Source of the DNA: Gnetum montanum
Taxonomy: Eukaryota > Streptophyta > Gnetopsida > Gnetales > Gnetaceae
Direction: 5' to 3'
DNA: 64,000 nt
Assembly (NCBI GenBank): GCA_015680685.1
Contig: MNCI01000808.1
Coordinates: 138,343 to 202,342 of the forward strand
The notes beneath the pieces are model-generated. The model had not been told where the DNA came from and did no database searches. It was given only the letters and a program-made list of their open reading frames with translations. This document shows positions 1 to 11,710 of this stretch, piece by piece. The position numbers were made by a program, and so were the translations under genes. Position 1 is the first letter of the stretch, and the number at the start of each line of letters is the position of its first letter.

Positions 1-244
1 TGCAAGATCTAAGCATTGCAGCATCTGCAATCGTTGTGTTGCACGTTTTGATCATCATTGTGGATGGATGGTGATTTACTTTTTTCACAGATTTCTCTTT
101 TTTACATTGAGCAATTACAAATATGTGAACTTCTCAAAATCATTGAATCTAGCTCGGTTATAATGTGTTATCTTTTTTTGTTTGTTCTCAGAATAATTGC
201 ATTGGAGAAAGAAACCTTAGGTATTTTCTGGCATTCTTGTTTTG
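1..244 (+). CDS. PAT17-like: DHHC protein S-acyltransferase, upstream exons in window (5' partial)
   Basis: Two exons, 1-70 and 192-244, separated by a 121-bp GT-AG intron (71-191). The reading frame starts at base 2 and gives the end of a DHHC cysteine-rich domain: [20 protein letters not shown], then GWM, then across the splice [17 protein letters not shown]. The catalytic DHHC is encoded at 50-61. In this family the DHHC cysteine forms the acyl-enzyme intermediate and hands a fatty acyl chain, usually palmitate, to cysteines of membrane proteins at Golgi, ER or plasma membrane. The other Cys and His residues bind zinc. Exon 2 ends with TG, the first two bases of a TGG codon completed at 28696. 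The start codon and first transmembrane segments lie upstream of the window. No stop or frameshift is seen, so the gene looks intact here. Confidence 0.9.
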
Positions 245-1680
245 GTAACTTCCTATCCTTGTTTTGAAATCCAATTATGATTTATTTATTTTGCAAAACT
301 TAGGTTTGCTCAACGTTTAAGTACTTTTATTTAAGCATGTTAATTAGGTGAAAACTACTTTTACATTAATGAATTTATTGAATTGTGAGTTATTTCAGAT
401 AAAATATAATTATTACCTTGTCCTATGTCAATGTTATGTGGAAATCCAAGAGGAAAAATAAAATCATAGTTAAAGATTTAGATGAAACTTGAGATGGCAT
501 GTTTGCTGTAAGATGCTGGTTTTGAAATGCTTGGGAAAGATTACGTAATGACAATACAGCCAAGTGAGGAAGTTATGGTGAGAAAATGATACAAAGAAGC
601 TTGTGCATGCTTGTACTGATACATTTTTTGATGCTTCTTTTTACTTGTACCAAAAGTTGTACTAAGACAATGAAGTGTTAGTCTAGTGGGTGACTTTTGA
701 TTTGGATACTCAAAGATGGGTTTGATTCTAGTGGATGGCGTTGAGTTATAAAGTTCTACCTAAGTTCTGTATGTTCTTTTGCATTTGCTCAAGATAATAA
801 AGCCAAGAATTCCCACAGTCAGGAGGTATCACAGAAGTAGCATGGCTGGGAAACTAATGATTTTTTTCCCCTGAAATGCAATTTTCAGTTCTTTTATGCA
901 ACAGTGTTCTTTACTTTTTGTAGTATCTTTTCTTGTTGCTACTTCCAGAAAATAAAACAGCAGTTTAAATGTTCGTTTTTCTCTTTTGTTGGGATATAGT
1001 CTGATGAATGTATAAATTTACTGTGTATTGTTATTCATATTTAATGTTGAAGACTAAAGCAAAAGACTAGGCAGCATAGCTGGTTCATATGAAAATGGCT
1101 GTTACTTTCTTTCAAAGTTACGAAGTGCATTTTGTATGACTATTGTTGCCGGACTTTTGAACTGAGAGTTATCCCACATGAGTTGTAGGGAGAGGGCCAA
1201 AAGCCTCCAAAACCTATGCTTATCCCAACTACAATTGAGAAACATGGATGAAGTTTATGAAGAACTGAACTGCTGGCAACATTTCATCTTGATATCTGGG
1301 CATGCTCTTCTAATTCTTTTATATGCATTGTTCTTATTATTTTATATGCATTGTTACTTTGAGTATCATCCCTGTAACAGTATTTTGCTTCTATTCTATA
1401 TATGAATGTTATAATATCAGTAGTTTACTTTGAGTAGTCACTTCCAAAAATTTTGTAGTTGATTCATGTTTTCATTAGGCGTTTATGTTGCATGAAGCGT
1501 TGCCTCCTAAACCTTTAAAAATACACTTTAAGCTTGTGTGTTTTAAGCTTGTGTGTTTTGGAAGCCAAGAATTTCAAGTATGAAAAAGACTTGACCTTTC
1601 TCAATTTTTGCTACATTTATTATTTTCTTATCAAATTCACATTATAACAGTTAAAACATCCAGAAAAGCTCATGCTTCTT
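245..1680. other. Start of giant intron, no recognised element
   Basis: AT-rich sequence without recognisable coding or transposon motifs. It contains one short direct duplication near 1530-1560 (unit AAGCTTGTGTGTTTT, twice). It may be original intron sequence. Confidence 0.5.
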
Positions 1681-2355
1681 CAAAGACGGGGAAAATTGGA
1701 GTCATGGGCGGAGGTAGTGAAGGTAGCAAGTGGTACAGTGCCCTAGCATGGGGGTGGGGGTGAGGGGGGCAGCGAGATGGAGGGCTAGGGATGCACTTGG
1801 CGGAGATGGTGGCTTGTTTGTGGCGAGTGAAGCACTCGGGAAGGAGGGAACTGATTGTAGTGAGGGTGTGGTTCTTTTGAGGTTGTCATGGGGGATACAT
1901 GGCTTGGTGCAAGTTCCCCCATGGATGGTGGGGGTTTGGCGTGTGAGAGTGTGCAGGTGAAGAGTACCAAGTTTGTGAGTGGTGTAGAGTGCGCAGATGG
2001 CTAGCGCCCTAGAGTGGGTGGTATTGATGTGATTTTGTGGTCCAAGGGATCCATGTAGTTGCAAATATGTGGCCCTACACTAGAGGGTTTGCAAATAATG
2101 AAGCTTAGCCTCATTGGAAAGTTCCATGTCAGCTAGTGCTCGACTGTGTTTGGAGTTCATGTGGCACTAGGTTGTTACTTCATGGAGGGTGGTAGAGGTA
2201 CAAATTCGCTCACTTATGGGGGATCTTCTGCTGTTTACCTTTCAAAGCAACAAGGATTGGGACTGTGTGTTGTTGTGTGGTTCATAGTTTTTTGATGCTA
2301 TGGGCTTGGCCCTTACCCTTTGGTGACCCCGCCAAGGGGGGGAGGGAGGTGGGGG

Positions 2356-2440
2356 GTGTGTCCATTGGGATCCTAGCCTTTTTACGTGATCTCGTGGGGG
2401 GTGTGTCCATTGGGATCCTAGCCTTTTTACGTGATCTCCG
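2356..2440 (+). repeat. 45-bp tandem duplication in LINE copy 1
   Basis: The unit beginning GTGTGTCCATTGGGATCCTA occurs at 2356 and again at 2401. The period of 45 is a multiple of three, so it duplicates a peptide (VGGVSIGILAFLRDL) in frame. Confidence 0.85.
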
Positions 2441-2499
2441 GTGTGGATGGGGGTTTTAGGGATCTCGTGGGAATTGTGGACCACTGACTTCTTAAGGAT

Positions 2500-3193
2500 G
2501 CTTGCTGGCTTGGCAAGCTTATTACTTTTGACAAGCTCATGACATCGAAAGAACAAATGGGATTTGCTAGGTTTTGTGTTTATTGGTCTTTATCTTTAGA
2601 GAATCTCCTTCATGAGATTCATTTGGACCTACCCTTCGGGGAAGACAAGTTGACCATTGAATATGAGAATGTTTCAGCATATGTGCTGGCCCCTTCTCTG
2701 GCTAGGCCTTTGAGGCCATGTGGAATTTGTGGCAAAGAAAATCATAGCACAAGGATTATTGGGTACATCCTAAATAGACCAACCTAAAATTTGCTACGCT
2801 TGGGGATGGTTAGATGCTCCTTCGAAAGAAGGGTTGTGCCTCCTCGATTGTCCCCTCCCCCTACTTCTACTTCAAGGAGTCATTTTTTCCCACTCTTGAA
2901 TTAGATTGAGGATATGGTACTGTATTACACTCCTCCTTGCCTTGTGGAGAGCTTTTGCCACTAGGAGATTGGGTTTCGGTGATCTGTGGCTTTGCCTTGC
3001 CACCCCTAGAGCTAGTTGCCCACCAGATTCTAAGAGATGAAGACGAGGGCTTCTTGGTAAAGACAGAGATAAAGAGGGTGGGGTGACCAAGTGGCTAGGA
3101 AATGTGGATTAAGAAGACATAGTAGGAGATTGATTTGGGGACTCAAGTGATGCTAAAAGGGATTACAAGAAGGAGTCTACTAATAGACCATGA
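2500..3193 (+). pseudogene. LINE copy 1 ORF1 (RNA-binding gag-like protein), broken
   Basis: The frame reads LMTSKEQMGFARFCVYW, then LPFGEDKLTIEYENV and a zinc-knuckle-like CGICGKENH. That is the usual C-terminal half of plant L1 ORF1 proteins, which bind the element's RNA. A later stretch, LELVAHQILRDEDEG, aligns with LPKLVKHQILKQNNTRG of copy 2. The ORF ends KKESTNRP with TGA at 3191-3193, and that TGA overlaps the ATG of ORF2. Several internal frameshifts are needed to follow it. Confidence 0.7.
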
Positions 3194-5400
3194 AGATTCT
3201 ATCATGGAATTGCAGGGGTTAGGGTGCCCCTTACAAAAGTACCTTGAAGAAATTAGTGTGCATAGGAGAATGCATTGTTGTTTGTCTCTAGGAGACTAAG
3301 CTCCAAACCACACAATGCAATGTTTTGTGTTGGTAGGGATGGAACTTGTGCTTTGTTGACCGTTGTGGTAGGGTGGGGGTCTTGCAACTCTCTCTAAATT
3401 GCCATTGGACATTGTTGATACTTTTGCAAGGAGTATCAGAACTTTCAGCCCTCCTAGGGACTTTGGCTCATGAACTTTTATGGACCCCAAGACTAGGGTG
3501 ACTGCTTGCAGGAGTTGCATAAGATTGCTAGGCAAATTCCGAACTACCAAGCTTGGATGTTGATCGGTGATTTCAACTAGTGCCTATATACATTGGAAAA
3601 GATTTTGGGGATTTTTTGGTTGTCGGGGGCGGGGGTTGGTGGGGTGGCGGGGCCCTAGCCCTCCCCTAGGAAGCCAAGAATTTCTACAATGCCTCCAAAC
3701 CTTCGACATGGTGGAAGCCAAGAATTTCTACAATGCCTCCAAACCTTCGACATGGTGGAAGCCAAGAATTTCTACAATGCCTCCAAACCTTCGACATGGT
3801 GGAAGCCAAGAATTTCTACAATGCCTCCAAACCTTCGACATGGTGGATGTTGACATCAAAGGTTGCCACTTCACCTAGAGTAATAGAAGGAAAGGACCTA
3901 ATCAGGTTCTTTCTAGGATTGATAGGATTTGGGTTTGTACAAAGCTTTTTCTCACTTGTGGAATTTCTATTACTTGTCATGAGTGGAGAGCATTGTACCA
4001 TAGGGGTCTTGTGTGTTCTATCTGTTCTACTCATAAGCCATGACCTGCCCCCTTCAGGCTGGAATGGGCTTGGCTAACTAAACCCTTGTTCAATCAACTA
4101 TTGTTGGATATATGGGGAAAATATCCCTTGTAGGTTGATCCACGAGAGTTCCTGAAACAAGTGCTTTCCTTGGTTGACAAGGGGATCTTGAAAATCTAGA
4201 TAATTGAGTAGTATACTTTCAAAGCCTACTACGTTGACCTACAATGAAGGCTACTAGACATTCTGACTAGATAGGAAGGTGGTGAATCCCTAGATGAGAA
4301 AGAACATGATCTCTTTGTTAGCCTACAATAGCTATCAAAGGAAGAATAGTAATGGAAAGAAAGATTGCATGTTAAATGGCTTAGGAACGATGACAGAAAC
4401 ACAAGATTCTTTTCTACCATGGCAAAAGCCAACAAGGAGGCCAAAAGGATACACATTATCTCTTGGCCCTAGGGGGAGGAGGAACTTGGTACATGATACT
4501 TACACCATTGCCCAAGCTATGTAGCAGTATTGGTCCAACATCTAGATTGGGGGAGAACCCTCCCTTGTCTCCATCCCCATTCAACGGGTCATTTGGAAGG
4601 AGAACAATGAAAGACTCATCACTCCTATCACCAAACAGGAACTCTTAGAAGCCATGTCCTTGAAAATGGCTAGGGCCCTAGGGCTGGATGGATGGCCAAT
4701 TGAGTTCTTTAGAGAATTCTTCAACATCCTAGGGGATAATATCATTGATGCCTTCAACTTCATGCTCAAATGGGACCAGGTTAGACATGAGATTAATTGC
4801 TCAGGAATTGGGCTCATACCAAAGATCCCAAATCCCATAGGACAAGCACACTTTTAGCCCACAGGGGTATGTAATAGCCGTCTTAGGTTGTTCATGAAGA
4901 TCTTTGTCAAGCATCTCCAACCATTGATGCCATCCCCTGTGGGTATTCAACAAGCTGGATTTGTGAAGGGGAGGTATATTTAGAACAAAGCACTACTATT
5001 ACAATTGATCATGCATTTTATTTAGAGAGTCAAATTTCTAGGTATGTGGATCAAATTGGATATCACTAAAGCATACAATACTATGTATTGGGCTCTTTTA
5101 GAAACATTATGCTTCATAAAGGAATTTACCTAAAGTTTGTTAATTTATTTGTAGATTTGAAGGAGTTAGAGGGCTTAACATTAAGGGAATTAGATCCATA
5201 GCTAAACATTATGTGGATGACACAATTTTGGTGACTAGGACAGTCGTATTATAGGCAAAAGGTGTTGCTACAATCCTAGAATGTCCTAGGAGGTTGGCCT
5301 TGCAGTCAATTGGGATAAGTCTATGGCCCATTTCTTTTGTATGGAGGTGACGATTAAAGGCAAAATATGTCACTCGTTGGGAACCTGTAGGGGTCCTCTA
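3190..5400 (+). pseudogene. LINE copy 1 ORF2 (endonuclease plus reverse transcriptase), broken
   Basis: ORF2 opens at ATG 3190 with MKILSWNCRG, the start of the APE-type endonuclease, followed by LQETKL and later FTxSNRRKGPNQVLSRIDR (3870-3940). RT motifs follow: GLDGWPIEFF (4680), GIGLIPKIPNP (4806), QAGFVKGR (4950), KLDITKAY (5060) and a YVDDTILVTR box near 5212-5240, which is the catalytic A/C region. The intact element would nick target DNA and prime cDNA synthesis there. Stops and frameshifts occur throughout, and a 44-bp tandem expansion disrupts the endonuclease. Confidence 0.8.
3669..3845 (+). repeat. 44-bp tandem repeat, four near-identical copies
   Basis: Unit begins GGAAGCCAAGAATTTCTACA. 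Copies start at 3669, 3713, 3757 and 3801, and are almost identical. It sits inside the LINE endonuclease ORF. Because 44 is not a multiple of three, successive copies are read in different frames. Confidence 0.93.
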
Positions 5401-5660
5401 AAGATTCCTATTTGGGAATCACCATTTGCCCCTAGAATAGGAATCTGTCGTGGACGTTGCTTATCCAAAAGATCCATATTATAGTGAAATACTGGACTTT
5501 TCGTTTTCTAACTAGCAAGGGGCAAATGCTTCTTACCTTGTTAGTCCTCTTTGCCATGGCTAGATTCGTTGCCTCTGTCATTGCACCTTTGAAAGGAGTT
5601 ATTAGAAAAGTGGAACAAATCGTTTGGAACTACATCAGGTTAGGAGGAAAGGGAGGGGAT

Positions 5661-6769
5661 TGAATGCACATTGTCTGCTAATTACGAACTCAATTTTGGT
5701 AGATTTTGCATGTTGTGTTTTGTCCATTCATGTAAAACCTTGTACAAACTGCATGTTCCTGTTTAATATTAGTGAGTTTTCAAAAATGTGTTTTGTTTAC
5801 TCAATTTTGCAGAGAGGCGACTATAGTTGCTAGTAGATACATAGATGTCGATCAAGGTAGTTGTCTCTAGCCAAGCTTGTAGAGTGCTGTAAGAGGTAGG
5901 GAACAGGGAAGGAGTGATCCACCATAGATTGTTTGAGGTAGTGGAGGTTGTTGGAATTCTGGGGGGGTACACTTAAGGGTACTAAGTTCTTACTTGGGGG
6001 ATTTGGCCAACCACTAAGCATGAGTAAGGGATGAGTGTTGTGGACTAGTGGTTGTGTGAAAGAATTGTTTGTCAAAGTGCATAATGTATTTTTTTCCTTT
6101 ACTCATGGAATTGTTGAAACTTCTAGTTATTGTAAGCTAATTCAAGATTTTGGTTTATAGACAAACCTTCTTGTTGCAGCCATGTCAACCATTTTGGTTC
6201 AAATCTTGTTTTGTGTCTGTTGGTGGTTGTGGGAAGTTAATCCTTATTGAGATTGTGTATCACTCCCTTTTTTTTTATTATAAAAAATTTACAATAGGGT
6301 GAGGATGTTCAGTTGTTAGAGGACCATACTATTGCAAGAAAGATTCAATCTTGATTAGGATTTTTTTTATTTGTCTTAGAAGGTGAGGCAAATGCTAAAC
6401 TAGTTTAGACAATAGAATTATGTGTGTGTGTTTTAATATTGATTATTGAAATGGTTGTATTTTAAGTGTTGAACTTTTGAGATTGGCCATGCCATATAGT
6501 CTCTTTTGTTAGGACAATATATTTAAACAATTGTATGCATATGTGTGTTTCTAGCTAATCAAGTTCTAAGTTGAACCACTATCTATTGTGGCACTAAACT
6601 TTGAATAGTTATGTAGTTGCAAATCTGCTTTGGAAAACATTTTTTGTGTTGTAAATCATTAAGCGGTACTCCTTTGTTTTTTGATTGATTGATCATGTAA
6701 GCCCACGTATATTCAAAATGTACTACATAATGTGATTTAGAATTTATTATTTTAGAATTTGCACATGGT
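5661..6769. other. Intron stretch without recognised element
   Basis: No coding, repeat or transposon motif recognised; only short chance ORFs on both strands. Confidence 0.5.
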
Positions 6770-6782
6770 ATCCAATTGATCA

Positions 6783-6956
6783 AGAGACTACCACTTGGAA
6801 TGATGGTAGGGTACTTGTTTCTCAAGTCATAAGACCTAAGTTCGAGCCTGGGCATAGTCACTTGAAAGAGATTAGGCTTTCGTTCATCTACCAACCCTCC
6901 TGGGACCTCACCTTGCTAAGATAAGCATTAAGTTGTTGGGTGATGATCCTTTTTTT
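6783..6956 (+). mobile_element. tRNA-derived SINE with target-site duplication
   Basis: A 174-bp unit with a tRNA-like head: an A-box-like TGGTAGGGTACTTG near 6803 and a B box GTTCGAGCCT at 6840-6849, about 35 bp apart as in a pol III promoter. It ends in a short oligo-T run (6950-6956). It is flanked by 13-bp direct repeats, ATCCAATTGATCA at 6770-6782 and ATCCAATGGATCA at 6957-6969, one mismatch apart, as expected for LINE-driven insertion. SINEs use a partner LINE's enzyme for mobility. It is not a functional tRNA gene because the cloverleaf arms do not close. Confidence 0.78.
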
Positions 6957-7299
6957 ATCCAATGGATCATTTTTTAATGGTTGACTATTTGAACTAATAT
7001 TAGTTCTATAATTTTCACCTTCTTGTTTAGGTCTCAATTTGGGGCTTGATAGAACTTGAGCAAATATTGCTTCCAAACTAGAGAAGCAAAGTATTAGAAG
7101 TAAAATAAAATACATGAAATGTAATTTTAGTGAATGTATGAACAATGATGAAATAGAAATAATAATTTAAGGCCAAAATGCCCCTTGTTGTAAACAAGTT
7201 TCTTATCTATGTAAAAGGCTTCGAACAGATGGTGAAATTGATAAGGATATAAGAAATAAGAATGAGGTAGCATAGTCAAAATAGAGATAGGCTAGGGAG

Positions 7300-8018
7300 G
7301 GCTCTAAAAATTGGTTTTTTGTTTTGGAGCAGATAAATGAAGAAGTGTTGGACCAAGAAGGTGTGGTGGATGAGAACATGAATTTTGCCCCTTAAAATGA
7401 GACCCCAATGAAATAGGCTGTTGAGGAGTTGCTTGCCAAAAAGCTATTTAGGGAGCTTCCTCCCTTGGGTAAGAGGGTTACACCACTTCAAGGGATGTCC
7501 AAGTCCTCTCCATTGCCTAAACTAGTTAAGCACCAGATTCTTAAGCAAAATAATACTAGAGGTTTTAATGTCTATTTAGAGTCCTACAAGGTGGGAAAGC
7601 TGACTTTCTTGGAAACTAGGCTTAAGAAAACAAAGCAAGATCTAGATATGGGAATTCAAGGGACCCTTAAGGAGGTCTATAGGAAGTGGTCTACTAGTAG
7701 ACCATGAAGCTCCTCACTTGGACTTGTAGGGGCCAAGGTATTCCTTATAAAAGGCATCCCCTTAAGGACATTACAAGATAGGGAGATTGTGGCATGGTTT
7801 TCTTGCATCAAACAAAGATTTTGAGTCCATGGCGAGATATCCTTTTTTTGGCAAGGATGAGATTCTTTTTTTGTGGATGCCCAAGGTAGCATAGGTGGGC
7901 TAGCTACGCTAACAAAGCTTAAAGTTCATTACCAATTTAGTTTAAATTATAGCTTGATAGTTTTTCTCCTTGGGGAGAATCTTTGCGTCATACATTTTTA
8001 TGGTCTATAGGTAGTGGT
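7300..8018 (+). mobile_element. LINE copy 2, piece 1: ORF1 end and endonuclease start
   Basis: The ORF1 C-terminus is open from 7429 to 7707 (...LPKLVKHQILKQNNTRG... to KWSTSRP). Its TGA (7705-7707) overlaps the ORF2 start ATG at 7704, and ORF2 opens MKLLTWTCRGQGIPYKR. The endonuclease motif CxQETK survives as HQTKI. The piece stops at 8018 where a solo LTR is inserted, and the frame resumes at 11297. Same LINE family as copy 1. Confidence 0.78.
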
Positions 8019-9940
8019 TGTAACACACTGCCCTAGCTAGGGTAGGGTGATGCCTAGGATCAAGTAATCTTAGAACGGAAGCATGATAACTAAAAACCAA
8101 CAATGTGTAGAATACATGATGTTAAGGAAGGTCAAATGGTACAGAAATTTCCTACCACACCAAAAACTAAACATACATTTCACTTTATAAAAATGCATGT
8201 CTCTACATAAAGCAAACTATGCACTGCTATGCTAAAATACCAAAACACATAAACGTCATTATCATACAACAATATCTAGTCCACACTACTATACATGAAA
8301 ATATTTATTAACCAAGCACTGAAGATTTTCCCCTCTACTCTCCCTCTCCATGCTCGTCTAAGCTCTTGCGCCTTTCACCTATAATTAAATAAAGTCAATA
8401 CACAATTGAGTGGGAAGCCTTCACGCTTCCCTTGCTAGATGGTCGAGAAGTGCTGCACTAAAGGAGAGGAGTGGGGTACAAGGCAACTTGTAACAACTGT
8501 TAGTCTTATGCATGCTCAAAACAACACACCATATAATCCATAATGCTAACATACTCTCATACAATCATAGATAAAGCCATGGCTTGACATCATATGTCTT
8601 GCCCATGTCATCATACCCAAACAGTCCATGATCCACACAATCATAATCCAATCAGAACACATATTATCAATGATATGACTCACAAACTGATACTATCATA
8701 TACATAGCCCATGTGGTTACTAGCATATTCGCACTTAGTGTAGTATGTGAAATGTTGCCATGAGTACTCATAATAGCCATTGCTTGTAGGTCTTTTATTT
8801 ATCCAACTAGTGCTAGGGCCTGTCAACTTGTGACCTGCAACCACTAGCCTTTTGGAGGATTGGCGATAGGGATGAACACACCTACACCATGGACTAGCCA
8901 TAGGGACAAACACACCTACACTCTCCCACTCTCAGGATGAGGCCTGAGATAGGAGCCTCACTGATGCATCACAGTGGAAGTCAATCCTTACTACCTTCAA
9001 AGTGCCTCATCACCAATAAGTCCACACCCTCATCCTAGCACCACCCGCCAATGACCCACCAACACATGTCATAAGCACCACACCCCAAACAAACATAACC
9101 ACACATATCCACCCCTAACAATTATAGTCATTCCATGAAAACAATACCATGATTCAACAAAACAACATGAATACCTTGATATGACAAAACAATACCATAT
9201 TTCTCAAACGACATGTATTTCCATATAAATGGCCACTATCATAACCTTTAGAAAGATATATGCCCAAAGAGAACTAATTCCACGATTAGAAAGCCTTTCC
9301 CAAAATGATCCCAATGACACTAATTTTACCTAAATCAGACTCTCCAGAGCAAAGTTATGCGCATTCAAAGTTTGATTAATAAAATAATAATTAAATAATA
9401 TTTAATTGCCACCAAGAAGGATTGGAACTCCCAAAAATGCTCGTGCCCCAATAGGCCCAGCAAATATCATATTCCAATCATACAAGTCTCATCAACATCA
9501 CATATCATATTCTACAAGTCCACATCATACCATACATTGCATATATATTAATATACAATTTGTAACCAAAATCGGATAATTTCGAGAAGTAGGCACAATA
9601 ACATGTCCAAGCTCAATCTTTGACTGATCTGCCCCACATGCCGACATCGCATAATCATATACACTAATTTAGCACCAAAATGCAGGGAAAAGGTAAAGAC
9701 AACCCACCAATTAAAATTGCTGGGCAGAAAGGCCAAAACAAGTTTTGCACCTACATAGACATGATTGCAACAATACCAAATCTAGGTTCAGAGCAAGCAA
9801 AAATTGTCCACAAAGCTCAAAATTTAGAAAAATGTAGAATAGAAGAAGAAAGCAGACAGAAAAATAGAAGAAAACAGGCTCTTGTGCATTTTTGTTTCCT
9901 CAAAAACAAAGAAAATAGACAAAACTGGATTTGTTTATGC

Positions 9941-10634
9941 TGTTATAATCAGATCTGAAAACAATTAGATCTGAAAACACAGATCTGAAAAACACAGATC
10001 TGAAAACACAGATCTGAAAACACACTACAAATGCTCTAGAGAAATTATTAAAAACCCTACAGATCTGAATAAATTATTAGAGGCAAAATATTGCATTGTA
10101 AGAAACACTATAAACCACTCTCAAAACATTCCAAACTCTAGCAAACATTTGCTGTGATAACAGAATGAAAGCAGAATGAAAACAGTAAAAAGGAAATAGC
10201 ACAAGAACATAGAGAGTTACGTGGTTCGGGCCCCTTTTACCCTACTTCCACAACAATGCTAATCTGCCTTCTATTCTTCTCAAATCTTAAGGACACAAGC
10301 CGTCCTTGCAACTTTTCAAACACACAATCTATTATTCCAACAGATCTCAGATCAACACCAACAAGACTCACGTCTCCAAGGTAAAACCTTGATACAATCC
10401 TTTCACTTTGAAGCACTTACTAAAGGCTACCCCAAACCTTCTATTTATGAAGAAACATGAGGACCAAACCCCAATCCTCATTCATGTGGGATAAAATATC
10501 AAGCCTCCTATATATGAGGAAACATTAGGACTAAACCCCAATCCTAATACATGTGGGATAAAACACATCCCCACATCAAATGCAACATAAAAGGAAATAC
10601 AACAATTAATGTATTTGGCTTCATTTTTCCAACA
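9941..10634 (-). mobile_element. Solo LTR (copia-like), nested in the larger solo LTR
   Basis: On the minus strand it begins TGTTGGAAAAATG at 10634 and ends ...GATTATAACA at 9941. Flanks are TATGC at 9936-9940 and TATGC at 10635-10639, a perfect 5-bp target duplication. TGTTGG starts are usual for copia LTRs. The minus strand carries TATATAGGAGG (near 10510) as a plausible TATA region and AACCACGTAACTCTC near 10210-10225, a string common near the transcript region of plant LTRs. Confidence 0.85.
9951..10023 (-). repeat. AGATCTGAAAACAC minisatellite, about five copies
   Basis: Units of 14-16 bp start at 9951, 9967, 9981, 9996 and 10010. They form the 3' end (U5 side) of the copia-like solo LTR. 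Confidence 0.9.
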
Positions 10635-11296
10635 TATGCGTGGCAGCGCAAAAGGGCGGTGGGAAAAGCATAAGAATAAAACACAACTATGCTTTTAAGC
10701 ATATGTTAAAAACAAATATACAAGCAACCTTTTTTTTCCCTTGGCACACGTCACGTGCAACCTAACGTTAGTTTTTTTTTTGTTTTAAATTTAATTTATT
10801 TTATTTTTTTAAATATGTCATTTTTATAAGCTAAGATATTTTTTTCCTTTGCAACTAATACTTTGAACTTCAATTATGCATAACAAGCACACTGAGACTC
10901 TAAATCAAAATCCGTTTGAACCTATGAGATTCTTATCATACGCTTTACACATTCACATGCCAAAACCACACCTGAACAATTTGCAACATAGTGCTAGAGT
11001 ACAAATGCCTAAATATTGAAATCACACATAAAACATAAAGACATACTAGATAGGTGCTCTTATAACCTAGTCCAACACCCCTATGAACAACCTCATCTAC
11101 TTAGCACATCACACAAGGCTAGTGTATATAATCACGTTAATTAAGCATGTGAAGACATCATAATCGTAGCATAAAGACGAAGCCTCATAACATATGAAAT
11201 ACATTAACTCGTCCTCAACAACCCACCGGGACTCCACACGTATGTATAAATCATAAGCGTATGGCCATACCTACCATCATTAGATGAGATGTAACA

Positions 11297-11710
11297 GTGG
11301 CTAAATGGTTGTAGGAGTTTTTTTTAATTGTAGGAAAAATCCAAAATCATGACATTGAATTATAGTAGGGGATTTCAATTAGAGACTCCACAGTTGAAAG
11401 AAATCCAAAGGAGAAGAGTTTGAGCCTCCATGGAGTCTTGAATACCTCCAATTTATGCAACATTTTAATATGGTTGATTTGGAGATCCTGGGATAGGAAT
11501 ATACTTGGTCTAGTCAATACAAAGGTGTAGATCATGTTCTTTCTAGAATTGGTCATATCTAGGTAAGCTCGTTACTATTATTGTGGTTCCAATTCATGCT
11601 TTCTACCATTGACTATAGAGCCTTTTATCATAGATCTCTTATATTGGCTTAAGTGGAGCATGTTCACTCTGATAATTAATCATCTTCAAATTTGAAACCT
11701 AGATATTATA
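11297..11710 (+). mobile_element. LINE copy 2, piece 2: endonuclease C-terminal part
   Basis: Continues the endonuclease interrupted at 8018. The reading gives VGDFN, then LQFMQHFNMVDLEI and YTWSSQYKGVDHVLSRIGHI (about 11450-11560), the conserved C-terminal endonuclease block. It ends near 11710 at another insertion; the next LINE piece begins near 12590. Confidence 0.75.

Larger units (their letters stand above)
1680..5660 (+). mobile_element. LINE (L1-type non-LTR retrotransposon), copy 1, degenerate
   Basis: Plus-strand relic with parts in canonical order: a GC-richer 5' part (about 1680-2240), ORF1 (about 2500-3193), then ORF2 with endonuclease (3190-4075) and reverse transcriptase (about 4600-5400), and a post-RT segment to about 5660. 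The zinc-finger C-terminal domain seen in copy 2 is missing, so the 3' end looks lost. Many stops and frameshifts show it is dead. No target duplication or poly(A) tail was found. It lies in the same orientation as the host gene. Confidence 0.8.
8019..11296 (-). mobile_element. Solo LTR (gypsy-type by form) inserted in LINE copy 2
   Basis: On the minus strand the unit starts TGTTACATCTC (11296) and ends GTGTGTTACA (8019), the TG...CA form of an LTR. The flanks are GTGGT (8014-8018) and GTGGC (11297-11301), a 5-bp target duplication with one change. The LINE endonuclease frame resumes on the far side. No internal coding region or second LTR is present, so it is best read as a solo LTR left by LTR-LTR recombination. 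Without the 694-bp nested element and its duplication it is about 2.58 kb, long for an LTR but known for large gypsy elements. The lineage was not determined. Confidence 0.68.

Noticed and set aside
1702-2064. Overlapping ORFs of 120 and 76 codons on both strands in a GC-richer patch
   Set aside because: Low stop density from base composition; no motif, and the patch lies in the 5' part of LINE copy 1.
6783-6900. Possible tRNA gene (B box GTTCGAGCCT)
   Set aside because: The acceptor and anticodon arms do not pair and there is a target duplication around a 174-bp unit, so it is a SINE head, not a tRNA gene.
9951-10023. Regular short repeats that could suggest a CRISPR-like array
   Set aside because: Units of 14-16 bp with essentially no spacers, inside a solo LTR of a plant genome; an ordinary minisatellite.
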